Shown here in pieces: positions 1 to 9,200 of a DNA stretch of 64,000 bases; within the stretch, counting starts at the first letter, position 1; each line of letters opens with the position of its first letter. A model generated the notes under the pieces. It ran no database searches and had not been told where the DNA came from. It was given only the letters and a program-made list of their open reading frames with translations. Location: assembly GCF_014323705.1 (NCBI RefSeq), contig NZ_JABVEC010000036.1, positions 1-64,000 of the forward strand, read 5' to 3'. The translations under genes were made by a program, and so were the position numbers. The DNA comes from Actinomadura alba (GTDB lineage: Bacteria > Actinomycetota > Actinomycetes > Streptosporangiales > Streptosporangiaceae).

Positions 1-12
1 TTACGCTGCGCC

Positions 13-915
13 GTGAAGAGCCAGAAATATCCGACCCCATCCATACCATTCGATGCCATGAGATACCCGCTGGGACGGCATCCCATCTACGAGTTCACGC
101 CCTGCCGCACGTGCGGCTGCACCCCAGAGAACCAGTGCCCCGGTGGCTGCAACCGCGACCCTTACTCTCGCATCGGAACGATCGGGCTGTGCTCGGCCTG
201 CATGTCGCAGCGCCGAGCACTTAACACCTTCCCCGGAACCAAGATCCACGCCGACCGGAGGAACACCCCGAGCAAGGAGGAGGTCGAGCAACTCGGCGGC
301 TGGCGCTGCTTGATCTGCCTTCAGGAGTACGACTACCTCCCCGACGAGGGCGGCCGGGTCCTCGGATTCTTCCGTCACGCAGACGACCCGGCCGCTCTTG
401 GCCTCGTCTGCTCAATCTTGGCACCAGGAAACATCAGCGGCCCGGGCGGCTGCGCTGGCCCGTTGGGGCGTATCGCACGCGGCACCCGCCACGGATCCGT
501 CCGCAGGCTCAAAGCACTCAAGGAATACCGCGACAACCCGCTGGAGTTCGGGCCCCGCCCAGACCTCGTGGACCGCCGCATCCACCGGGTTGCTGAAAAC
601 CAGCGCAGCCAGGGGGTGCAGGTCACGGCCGCCGACGTGGCTGGCATGTACGTTGCCGCTGGCGACTGCTGCCAGATCTGCAAACTGCCACGGACGATGC
701 CGCCGAAGAGAAACAACCTGCACATCGACCACGATCACGAGCACCAGCGAGTTCGCGGAGTGCTCTGCGGAGGCTGTAACTCATCGATGGACCTGCTCGA
801 CCGCGATCCCTTGTACTACGAGCGGGCACGCTGGCTGTTCCGCGACGCCCAAGGCATCCGGTCGGCCCCGTGGTACAGGACGCCTCCCTGGTACCACGAC
901 ATGGCTCCTGCCTAA
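13..915 (+). CDS. Endonuclease VII-like HNH protein
   Basis: The 300-residue product ends in a recombination endonuclease VII-type HNH/zinc domain. It has a C220-x2-C223 pair, the metal-binding/catalytic segment H237-I-D-H-D-H, and a second pair C252-x2-C255 followed by N256. This is the fold of phage T4 endonuclease VII, which resolves branched DNA and is common in actinobacterial phages and mobile DNA. The N-terminal half carries more cysteine pairs (C31/C34/C36, C42/C46, C60/C63, C99/C102, C133/C147), so it may hold further zinc sites or a degenerate second copy of the domain. The start is GTG at 13. The frame is open to the window edge, so an upstream start cannot be excluded. It is followed after about 105 bp by a small membrane-protein gene. 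Confidence 0.82.
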   Translation: MKSQKYPTPSIPFDAMRYPLGRHPIYEFTPCRTCGCTPENQCPGGCNRDPYSRIGTIGLCSACMSQRRALNTFPGTKIHADRRNTPSKEEVEQLGGWRCLICLQEYDYLPDEGGRVLGFFRHADDPAALGLVCSILAPGNISGPGGCAGPLGRIARGTRHGSVRRLKALKEYRDNPLEFGPRPDLVDRRIHRVAENQRSQGVQVTAADVAGMYVAAGDCCQICKLPRTMPPKRNNLHIDHDHEHQRVRGVLCGGCNSSMDLLDRDPLYYERARWLFRDAQGIRSAPWYRTPPWYHDMAPA

Positions 916-1020
916 CAGGCTCGCCCTCGCGCCGGCGACCGTGACGGTGGGCAGTGATTGCACGGTGACCAGCCCCACCCGCACTTACATGCTGACAGCC
1001 GTCGGATTGGGGAGGCGCAC

Positions 1021-1416
1021 ATGCCCGAGCACACGAATCCGGTCCCGGGGTCGGCACCGGAGCTGGACAACCCGATGGTGGGGACGGAGAGGTCGACCGG
1101 TCGAGGGGACGACCCGACAAGACTGGTGATCGTGGCCAGCAGCGCGCTCGGCGGTGTGCCAGCCGCCTACATCGCGTCCCATTCCGTACCGGGCACCGCC
1201 ATCGCCGCGGCAGTCGCGGCTGTCCTCGTGTACTTGGGAAGCCGTAGACGGCCGCCTGAGGGCCTATCTGCTCGGGTCGTTGCACATGCGCGAACCTCCG
1301 AATCAAGTCGCGAGCCTGCCAGTAGGCCACAACTCACGCGTCGGATCTTCGCCATGTGGGAGGTAGCGCATGACGGCGTCAGACTCGGCGGCAGCGATCT
1401 CGAAGCTCGGAGATGA
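1021..1416 (+). CDS. Small putative membrane protein, unknown
   Basis: A 131-residue product with two hydrophobic stretches (about residues 34-51 and 54-70, rich in Ala, Val, Ile) after a polar Pro/Thr/Gly-rich N-terminus, and a basic C-terminal tail. I recognise no family. The ATG at 1021 is preceded by GGGGAGG six bases upstream, a strong ribosome site; a TTG at 958 is less likely. The 3' end overlaps the converging gene at 1379 by 38 bp, so the natural C-terminus may have been altered. Confidence 0.5.
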   Translation: MPEHTNPVPGSAPELDNPMVGTERSTGRGDDPTRLVIVASSALGGVPAAYIASHSVPGTAIAAAVAAVLVYLGSRRRPPEGLSARVVAHARTSESSREPASRPQLTRRIFAMWEVAHDGVRLGGSDLEARR

Positions 1417-2488
1417 CGGCTCTCTCGAGCGCGTTGACGGCGCCGTCCACAGTGGCCACCCGGTTGGCCACGTCGAGGATGTCGCTCAGATCTCCTGGCT
1501 CGGCGTCTAGGCGTCGCCACACCTCGGCGGGGTCGATATCAACAAGGTGAGCGAGCTGTCTATCGACCACCTGATGCTGATCCCGGACCAGCCTCACCAG
1601 GTGTCGAATCAACAGCGCCTCATCGTCGACAATCTTATGGTCCGCCATAATGACGAGCCACGCGACCCACAGCATCAACTGCGGGTGCTGACTCCGCTTG
1701 CTCAGACCTTCGGCGAGTTCGATCACCCGCGCCTCGTTCCGGAAGACGGCTTGCGCGTGCCGCCCCGCGAGCAGCGTCGTATAGCGGTTCAACACCACCG
1801 CAAGGGGAACGCCGACGACAGGGATACCAATCTTGATGACGTTGCGCTGCAGGAGAAACTTCCCGACGAAGGGGAGCCCCTTCGCGGCGGTCAGTACCTC
1901 TCTAGAGTAGAAGCGCTTGATCACCCGCCGCACTATGAACGGGACCCCCTTGCCCATACCTGCCCCGACCATTCCCCCGCTCTTGATCGTGAAGGCCACT
2001 CGAATGAGCTTCCACATGTCATCGGGGTCGGACGGGTCGAGCGGGACCCGATAGAGCACTGAGACGTCGTAGGCCAGGCGGAGCTGGAGCCGGGTGATGA
2101 ACGCGACATCAACCATCATGGTCGCGCCAGCGGCCGGGACAGTCGCCGGCGAGGCACCACCACGGCTCCCGAGGGTGGCGACGACGGCCGCCGAGTAGGC
2201 CCCGGAAGAGAGCCCACCTTCGAGCGCGGCGTACCGAGCCGCCATCTTGATCCGCTGATCGACGATGGCATCCGCGGGTACGCCCTCATACCGCTCCTGG
2301 AAGTACTGCCAGTCGACCTTGTCGGTGTAGGAGCTCAGGGCCTGAGCGCTGAGCTTGATGAACCAGCCGCCCGACTTGATATCATGCGGGCTCAGCCCCT
2401 TGATGAACTCCCGTAGCTCGGCCCGCTCATGCTCGACAACCTCCCGGTCGGCATCGTCGCCGCCGGCGTCAATCGGAGCTTCGGTCAT
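1379..2488 (-). CDS. EcsC-like protein with TerB-like C-terminus
   Basis: A 369-residue product. The middle (about residues 60-250) contains a Gly/Ala-rich segment and a helical stretch around TRLQLRLAYDVSVLYRVPLD that resembles the EcsC family (PF12787-type), found in membrane-associated stress and conjugation contexts. The last 90 residues have two acidic motifs, ADHKIVDDEALLIRHL and VDGAVNALERAVISEL, like the paired metal-binding helices of TerB/tellurite-resistance domains. The family assignment is from memory of these motifs only. The ATG at 2488 has GGGAGAA eight bases upstream; an in-frame ATG at 2620 lacks a comparable site. Function is unknown; a role in membrane stress is inference. 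Confidence 0.72.
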   Translation of the reverse strand: MTEAPIDAGGDDADREVVEHERAELREFIKGLSPHDIKSGGWFIKLSAQALSSYTDKVDWQYFQERYEGVPADAIVDQRIKMAARYAALEGGLSSGAYSAAVVATLGSRGGASPATVPAAGATMMVDVAFITRLQLRLAYDVSVLYRVPLDPSDPDDMWKLIRVAFTIKSGGMVGAGMGKGVPFIVRRVIKRFYSREVLTAAKGLPFVGKFLLQRNVIKIGIPVVGVPLAVVLNRYTTLLAGRHAQAVFRNEARVIELAEGLSKRSQHPQLMLWVAWLVIMADHKIVDDEALLIRHLVRLVRDQHQVVDRQLAHLVDIDPAEVWRRLDAEPGDLSDILDVANRVATVDGAVNALERAVISELRDRCRRV

Positions 2489-2849
2489 GGCGAGTTCTCC
2501 CAGGCCGTTCAGCGTATTGCCAGGTTTGGACAACCCCGCTGACGTCTCAACACGCTGACTCAGTAACCAGCACATCTGTCGACGAATGTCCCGCTGAGCT
2601 GCAACCCTAGCCGTCATCATGCGGCTGGTGCCATCGTGTCGACCCCCGTCATGCGGAGGCGGAGGCGCGTCTCGGTCGGGGACCTGCCCAAGGTGCCCGC
2701 CCGAAGCGGAACGTCGTCAAACGATCTGCAGACCGTGAACGACTCGTTGCTTGTGCTATGCCGTCCGCAGCACCCTCGCCCACACCGCAGTCGGACCTCA
2801 TGTCGTGATCTTCCAGACAGATTGGGGACGCATGACGTAGAAACCACCC
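2489..2849. other. Intergenic region
   Basis: This stretch separates two divergently oriented genes, so promoters for both should lie here. I see no RNA gene, repeat or convincing small ORF; the open frames in it lack ribosome sites and family resemblance. Confidence 0.4.
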
Positions 2850-4787
2850 ATGGCACCCCTACCGACCGTCGGCGACTGCGGGGCATCAGACCCTGCCGAC
2901 CCTGAAACGCCGTGCGGGGCCGAGGTAGTGGCGCATCATCGCTGCCTGGTGCACCTCACGCCCGACGAGCGCACCACCTATCTGACCACGCTGGAACCGG
3001 GTTCGGACGTCCACGTACGGGGTGTGGTATTCACTGGCGAACTACTCACTGAGCTGCTGAACGTGTTGCGCGACGACCAGGGCATTGTGCGGATCGGAAC
3101 AGGCGACTTTTCCGAGGCAACGTTCTCTAGACGCGCCAACTTCAGTGGAGCGACCTTCTCCGGACGCGCCAACTTTCGTGGAGCTAAGTTCTCCGGATAC
3201 GCCGACTTCGCCCAGGTGACGTTTTCCAAGTCCGCCGACTTCGACCGGACAAGGTTCTCCGGATACGTCGACTTCGATGAAGTTAAATTCCTCGGGAACG
3301 CCGACTTCATCCTAGCCGTGTTTTTCAAAGCCGCTAGCTTTACTACTGCAACATTCTCTCATCACGCCAGCTTCCACGATGCACGGTTCTCCAAACGTGC
3401 CGAATTCTCGAGGGCGACTTTTTCCGGCCGAACCGGCTTTGGAAGGACGATCTTCTCCGAAGAGGCTGTCTTTACTAGTGTCACGTTCTCCGCCTTCAGC
3501 ACGTTTGCAGAAGCAACATTTTCTAGCGAAGCCAACTTTACCGAAGCGACGTTTTCCGAGCGCACAGCCTTCCCCGAGGTAACTTTTTCTGAGCGTGCAA
3601 TCTTCCTTGGGACGACGTTCCTCAGGGATGCCGAGTTCGCGCAGTCGACGATCGCCGGGGACGCCGTGTTCGGTGCGGCGAAGTTTACACAGACCGCCCG
3701 CTTCTCCGAGACGACATTCGCGCAGCTCGCCGACTTTGCGAACGCGACGTTCTCCGGGCGGGCTGACTTCAGAGGGGCATACTTCTACGAGGACGCACGC
3801 TTCAGCAGGGCAACGTTCGCGGGTATTTTGCAGCTCATCTGCTGCGCTGACTCGCTGCATTTCGATAATACGATCGTTGAGGCGGATATGTGGCTCGACG
3901 CGGCCGCTCGGATCGTCACTGTTGAAGAAATGCGCGCCAGAGGGCGAGTCAGTCTCCGGCTGCGGGCCGCACGGGTTGACTTGACCGGAGCGGTGTTCAG
4001 TGAGCCGGTGACCGTCCACGGGTTGCAGCACCCCATCCCTGGCGTAGATGAGGTTAGGCTCCTTGACCCGGCAACTGGACTGGTTCCCGCAGTGGCGGTC
4101 GTGTCACTGCGTGGGGTCGACGCCGAGTCTTTGGTACTGACAGACGTGGACCTGAGCCAGTGCAGGTTTACTGGGATGCATCGTGCCGACCAGTTGCGCC
4201 TAGACGGCCGATGTACGTTCGCCACAGCCCCACGCAGCCGCCGCCAAGTACTTGCAGAGGAACACCACTGGCGCGCACAAGATGGTCACAGCTCCGACGG
4301 CTGGACCCCCGCTCCGGGGACGGTAGAGGCGGTCGGGCCAGCCAGACTCGAGGTGCTGTACCGACAACTGCGCAAAGCCCTAGAAGACGCCAAGAACGAG
4401 CCTGGCGCCGCCGATTTTTATTACGGCGAGATGGAAATGCGCCGCAATGCCTCCACGTCGCCGGTGGAACGTCTTCTGTTGACACTGTACTGGGTAGTGT
4501 CTGGATATGGGCTTCGAGCGTCCCGTGCCCTCACTTCGCTGGCTTTCGTCATCGCTCTGCTAGCATTCGGTATGCAGTTTGCCGGATTCCCCGGCCAGCA
4601 TCATCCGGCCTATCTCGACACCTTGCTTTACAGCCTGAGAGCCGCGTTCTCAGTAGACGTCAAAACCGCCGCGCTCCCGGAGAGTATCACCCGCTGGGGC
4701 CAGGTGTTCAGGGTCATGTTGCGGATCGCCGGGCCTCTCTTCGTCGGCCTGGCCGCTCTGGCAATACGCAATCGCGTTAAACGCTGA
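2850..4787 (+). CDS. Pentapeptide-repeat protein with C-terminal membrane anchor
   Basis: A 645-residue product. Residues 1-70 contain a C-x-H-type segment (DCGA, TPCG, HRCLVHL) typical of actinobacterial pentapeptide proteins. From about residue 85 to 330 the sequence is an almost unbroken run of A(D/N)FxxxTFS pentads, predicted to form a right-handed quadrilateral beta helix. The second half has the segment EPGAADFYYGEMEMRR and then two hydrophobic helices (about 562-580 and 620-638) that would anchor it in the membrane. Pentapeptide proteins of the Qnr/MfpA type mimic DNA and protect gyrase, but this membrane-linked architecture is different and has no assigned function that I know. The ATG at 2850 has no strong ribosome site, so the start is uncertain. 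Confidence 0.88.
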   Translation: MAPLPTVGDCGASDPADPETPCGAEVVAHHRCLVHLTPDERTTYLTTLEPGSDVHVRGVVFTGELLTELLNVLRDDQGIVRIGTGDFSEATFSRRANFSGATFSGRANFRGAKFSGYADFAQVTFSKSADFDRTRFSGYVDFDEVKFLGNADFILAVFFKAASFTTATFSHHASFHDARFSKRAEFSRATFSGRTGFGRTIFSEEAVFTSVTFSAFSTFAEATFSSEANFTEATFSERTAFPEVTFSERAIFLGTTFLRDAEFAQSTIAGDAVFGAAKFTQTARFSETTFAQLADFANATFSGRADFRGAYFYEDARFSRATFAGILQLICCADSLHFDNTIVEADMWLDAAARIVTVEEMRARGRVSLRLRAARVDLTGAVFSEPVTVHGLQHPIPGVDEVRLLDPATGLVPAVAVVSLRGVDAESLVLTDVDLSQCRFTGMHRADQLRLDGRCTFATAPRSRRQVLAEEHHWRAQDGHSSDGWTPAPGTVEAVGPARLEVLYRQLRKALEDAKNEPGAADFYYGEMEMRRNASTSPVERLLLTLYWVVSGYGLRASRALTSLAFVIALLAFGMQFAGFPGQHHPAYLDTLLYSLRAAFSVDVKTAALPESITRWGQVFRVMLRIAGPLFVGLAALAIRNRVKR

Positions 4788-4940
4788 GGAGCAACCACCT
4801 CCCGGCAAAGCTTGGCGGCGGGCCGCGTAGACGGACCACAGGACTACGGTGTTCGCACACGCGCAACGAATCGGGAACGTGTGCGGTCGGTTCAAATCCC
4901 CCCACCAATCGACACTCCCATGCCCTAGGTTCGCAAATGG

Positions 4941-5036
4941 CATGGAACACGCACATTATGCAGCACCATAGCGACAGCTGATCGCGAGGCGACGACCTAG
5001 CAGTAGGCGGGGAGATCATGCAGCCATCTGTGTGGC
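4941..5036 (+). repeat. Dispersed repeat, copy 1
   Basis: This segment shares an identical core (GATCATGCAGCCATCTGTGT, about 5019-5038) and less perfect left-hand sequence (AACACGCAC, ATGCAG, GCTGATC, GAGGCGACGACC) with copy 3 at about 23.45-23.55 kb. It also shares the core and AGGCGACGACC with copy 2 at about 9.74-9.82 kb in the opposite orientation. Its nature is unknown; a MITE-like or recombination element is possible. The 4788-4940 sequence before it holds only a weak tRNA T-arm-like stretch near 4890. Confidence 0.6.
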
Positions 5037-5160
5037 TCGCTTGACGAGTCGCATCTGTGCCTTGAGCCATTCGACGTTTGCTTAGGAGATCTTGATATGC
5101 GGTGTCGCAGATGAAGTATTTGCCTGGAGGTCGGGCGCGGCGCAAGTCCCACTGGGCGCA

Positions 5161-5598
5161 TCACATTGCCTCGCCGCGTTGTAGGTGGGTCGTGCGCACC
5201 CAGTACGGGTCGTCGTCTGCGGCCGCGATGGCCCGGTCGAGCTGGGTACGTAGTTCCATGAGCTCGGCATGGGTGCTGTTGGCGGCACCCGTCTGCTCAG
5301 CCAGCCGTAGCGCTTGACGGGCCTGCCGCCATGACAACTTCGGTGTGAAGGTGTCGTGGATCGGGGTGACATGCCGAAACAGGGGTGGCGGGATCGGCCG
5401 CCACCCGAAGCCGAGCATGTACCGGATCAACGTTGCCTCCCGGTCAGCATCGGGGTCTTCGGGATGGACGGCTTCGCCGACCGTGAGTGTGAGGTAGCCG
5501 CGGAATCGCTCGACCATGATCCGGTGCCCGGTAACGGGGTCGGCGAACGTGCGGTCGGCGGGCAGGCGCCAAGCGACCTCCCACAAGTGGCGGATCAC
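5161..5598 (-). CDS. Hypothetical protein, 145 aa
   Basis: A soluble product rich in Trp, Arg and Pro in its first half and helical and charged in its second half, with no signal peptide or membrane segment. I do not recognise a family. The GTG at 5598 is the first possible start after an in-frame TAG at 5614-5616; the upstream GAGC is a weak ribosome site. That TAG is also the stop of the short membrane ORF just upstream on the same strand, suggesting translational linkage. It lies inside the repeat-flanked module and is divergent from the large gene at 6228. Confidence 0.55.
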   Translation of the reverse strand: MIRHLWEVAWRLPADRTFADPVTGHRIMVERFRGYLTLTVGEAVHPEDPDADREATLIRYMLGFGWRPIPPPLFRHVTPIHDTFTPKLSWRQARQALRLAEQTGAANSTHAELMELRTQLDRAIAAADDDPYWVRTTHLQRGEAM

Positions 5599-5613
5599 CG
5601 GTTCGTGCTCGCG

Positions 5614-5760
5614 CTAAGCGCTCCGGGGGCGCGGGCCGACCAACCTCCCGAGACCGAACGCGGCGACCAGCGAACCTGCCGCCACCAGCGGCAGGCTAGA
5701 GATCCACAGGTAAGAAGAGGCCAGTGCGATCCCACCAGCGACGACGGCGGCGGCAGGCAA
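5614..5760 (-). CDS. Possible 48-aa membrane peptide
   Basis: From a TTG at 5760 this frame encodes a 48-residue peptide whose residues 1-42 are continuously hydrophobic, in two Ala/Val/Leu/Gly-rich helices broken by Ser-Ser-Tyr-Leu-Trp, followed by a short GPRPRSA tail. The stop is 15 bp before the start of the 145-aa gene on the same strand. It could be a genuine small membrane protein or the remnant C-terminus of a longer one; no good ribosome site is visible. The stretch from 5761 to 6227 shows nothing else that I can support. Confidence 0.35.
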   Translation of the reverse strand: MPAAAVVAGGIALASSYLWISSLPLVAAGSLVAAFGLGRLVGPRPRSA

Positions 5761-6227
5761 AGCGTGATCCAGTCACACCGGGGTCTCCCTTGTCGGTGGA
5801 GGAACCTTCGTCCCATAGCCATCTGCAGACGAAGCGCTCCGAGGAGAAGCCAGAGTTCAGATGCGGACGCGCCAACCGGCCACTGTGGCCCACGGGGCCG
5901 CGACGCCGAGATCAATCGCCAGGCGTTGCGCATGGACGGACAGCGAGTGGAGCAAGCGCCGCGCGAGCTACGAGGGTAGATCATTGCTCCGTAACTCGTG
6001 TTCGTGGTGCCCACTAGCGTGGGCGGCGTCCCGGGCGGGGATACGCGGCCAAAGCATGACGGCGACTCCTTTCCACCTGGTCTTACCCGCCCGAGAAAGT
6101 TTGTTGTGCTCACCACGCCGTACTGGAAGGCTCAGACCGTGTCCGAGAACACGCAGTCGGCACCGGGCCGTCTCGGAGCGGGTCCAAGCGCTGCCGGCCC
6201 GTATGAGGGTGAGGGACGTTTACCACG

Positions 6228-9200
6228 ATGACACGTTCGGCGATGCCTGAGCCGCCCCTCTCGGCTGCGAGTCGCCAACTCGATCGGCGGCAGCTGGAGG
6301 TCGAACGCCTCTTGCGGCTGATGGGCGGAATGCTCGCGGACGCCTATGCCGACGCGTGTGTCATCCTTACTCAGCAGCCGCGTTTGGCTACGGCATCGCA
6401 TCTGCTGAGTCATCTGGCTAGGGAGATCGACTCCGGGTTGCGGGAGCTGCTCACGGCAATGCTCCCGACGAAGCGACAGGAGCACTTGGACTCCCTGCGT
6501 GAAGAAGGATCGCGCGACGCACCGCGAAGGCATGTCATCGCCGAGATATGCGATTTTCTGGGCGTGCCGACCGAGAACGAGGTGTGTAGAGTCTGGGTCT
6601 CGCTGGAATGGCACGGTCGCGCCCACCGCGGTCCGCTGCGCGAACCGCGAACGCTCGACGACAGGTTTCTGCGCAGCTGGAATCAATTCGACTACGTGCT
6701 GCACGAAGTCGCGAGGCGGTTTGAGGCGTCGTTCCTTACGGCGCTACCGTTGATCGATGCCCTGGCTGCGCTCACGTGTCCGACAAAGGACGATCTCGCC
6801 AGGCTGAAGAACCAAGTGCCGCAGAGCATGGTCGCGATGGAGCGTTTCTATGCCGCCGCGGGTCCAGGCTGGTTCCCCCTCCTGCGTAGGGGCGGCTTCT
6901 TCCGCAACCCTGCAAACCTGCGGCCAGATGACGCCGGCATGGTGACCTACGTGCCTTGGCCGGCAGGACCCTACCTTGTGCGCATGGCGGCTGAGCCGAA
7001 GTACGCAGCCGAGGTCATCACCCTCTTCTCGGAGCTCGACACCGACAATCCTCAGGCGGGCGAGTCGGCCGCCGATGTCGCCCTCGTGGTTTCTCCAAAG
7101 CACGCCGCCCGGCTCGCCGCAAAGCTCACCCAGTTCCTCGCGTCCTTCGCGCAGTGGGCGCTGCCGTCGAAGGCAAGTGAGGTGGTGGTACGACTTGCAG
7201 CTGAGGGCGAGCAGCACGCTGCACTGACGATCGTGCAGGCGCTGATGCCGGTTCCTAACCGAGGCGCGGCTCGGCGCCGGTTCATCCCCGTCGCCCTCAG
7301 CGCGCCTGTCTACATCGATCTGGGGATGCCGATCATCGTAGTCCTAGCCGACCTGCTCTGTGCGGCCGATGAAGACCCTGACAACGATGTCACGCTGGCG
7401 TACTCGTCGATGTGGCGGCCTGTGATCGAGCGCGACAGGTACCGTGACAGCCGCGACAAAGTCTTGTCCGCGCTTCGCGATGCGGCGACCGCGGTTGCGG
7501 GCTCGGTGAACGCCGCCGCAGTCGTCGAGGTTCTGGACGGCTACGAGCCGATCGTGTTCACGCGCCTCAGCCTTCACGTTCTGACTCGCTTTCCGGACCT
7601 TGAGCTCGTGTCAGCGAGGTTGACGTCCGCCGAACTGTTCCGCAGCTCAGAGGTCGCCCACGAGTACACACAGCTGCTGCGCGCCGGCTACAGACTCCTC
7701 AAACCCGAAGACAAGGTCACTATCGCCGGATTCATCGAAGCGGGCCCGCAATGGGAGGCATCCGCTGACGACGTCGAGCGATGGAAGCTCGGCCAGCTGG
7801 CCAGGTTCGGTGACGAGCTACCCGACGAGCTGCGCGAACCGTACGAGACCCTGGTGAAGCGGCACGGCCAGCCGACACAGGACGACGACCCGTTTGAGTT
7901 CGCCGAGTGGCCCGGCACGCACTCCCCAATCGACGCCGCAGGGATCGCCGAACTGTCGGACGACGAACTGCTCAGCTTCCTGCGCACGTGGCAAGCACCG
8001 GGTGGATGGCGGACGCCCACGGTCGAGGGCCTACGCAACCAGCTCGAGGAGGCGGTGGCCGCCAATCCCGCACGATTTGCAGCACTCTCGCCACGATTCA
8101 TCGATCTGGCGCCGGACTACGGCGCGGCCGTGCTGGTGGCGCTCACCCGAGTGCTCTCCGCTGATCGGCCGAACCCGCCGGGCGACGACGCACCAGATGA
8201 TGACGACACCTGGTCGACGGGGGCAGAGCCGTTCGGGTGGGATGACGTGCTGGACTTCGCCCAAGCGGTGATCGATACATCGCGCTCGCAAGACGACCAG
8301 CAGCCGCAGAGCGACCTCTACGGGCTGACCTGGCACGACTGCTGCCGGAACATCGCCGAGCTACTGACCGCCGCGATGCAGCGGCAGTGGATCCACACAA
8401 CCTTCGCCGAGCGGGTCCTCGCACTCATCCGGGAACTTGCTGAGGACCCACGGTCACGGCCGGGGCAACAAATAGTCCTCGACGGCGACGATCCTGTCGC
8501 CGAAACTCTCAAGACCACGCGAGCGCTGGCCCTCGTCGCCGCGATGCAATTCCTCCAGTGGATATCTGGCGACCACGACGCCACAGCAGCGCCGACGGCA
8601 TCTGTCGAGGACGTCGTAGCTCTGCTCAACGCCCACCTGGACCCCGCCGTGGATGACAGCCACGCAGTGCGCAGTGTCTACGGCATGTACTTCGGCGTAC
8701 TCGCCACGCTTCTTGGGGAGTGGACGCACGCACACCGCGCGATGATCTTCAGCGATGGGGACGATGCCGACCTGGGTTCTGTCGCGTGGCAGTCGTTCTT
8801 GCGGTGTAACCGCCCGTCTGAGCACACATTTCGGCTCCTGGCCGAGCAGTACGGTAAAGCCGTTGTGGACCTGACCGGCCGAGCCGCAGATGCTGAGGAC
8901 CATGCAAATCGCGCCGCGAGCGAAGCCGTAGCCATGCTGCTCGACCATCTCGCGACACTCTACGGGCTGGGCCTGATCGGGCTGAAAAGCGACACCATAA
9001 TCGCACTGTTCGCTGAGGATGTGCCCGTAGAGTATCGAGCCCGCATGCTGGAGATCTGTGGGCAGATGCTGTCCAACACCGCAGGCCCAGCACCCGCGAT
9101 CGTCGAACGACTCCAAGCGCTATGGGATTGGCGCGCGGACGAGCTGGACGCTGGGCGCACGCAGGTTCAGGAGCTCGCCGGCTTCGGGTCGTGGATATCC

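Noticed and set aside
4885..4907. tRNA T-arm-like GGTTCAAATCC followed by CCACCA
   Set aside because: The flanking bases do not form a T-stem and no anticodon arm is found at the proper distance.
5595..6116. 173-codon minus-strand frame upstream of the 145-aa gene
   Set aside because: Its composition is not protein-like; a different frame in the same stretch gives the more convincing hydrophobic peptide.
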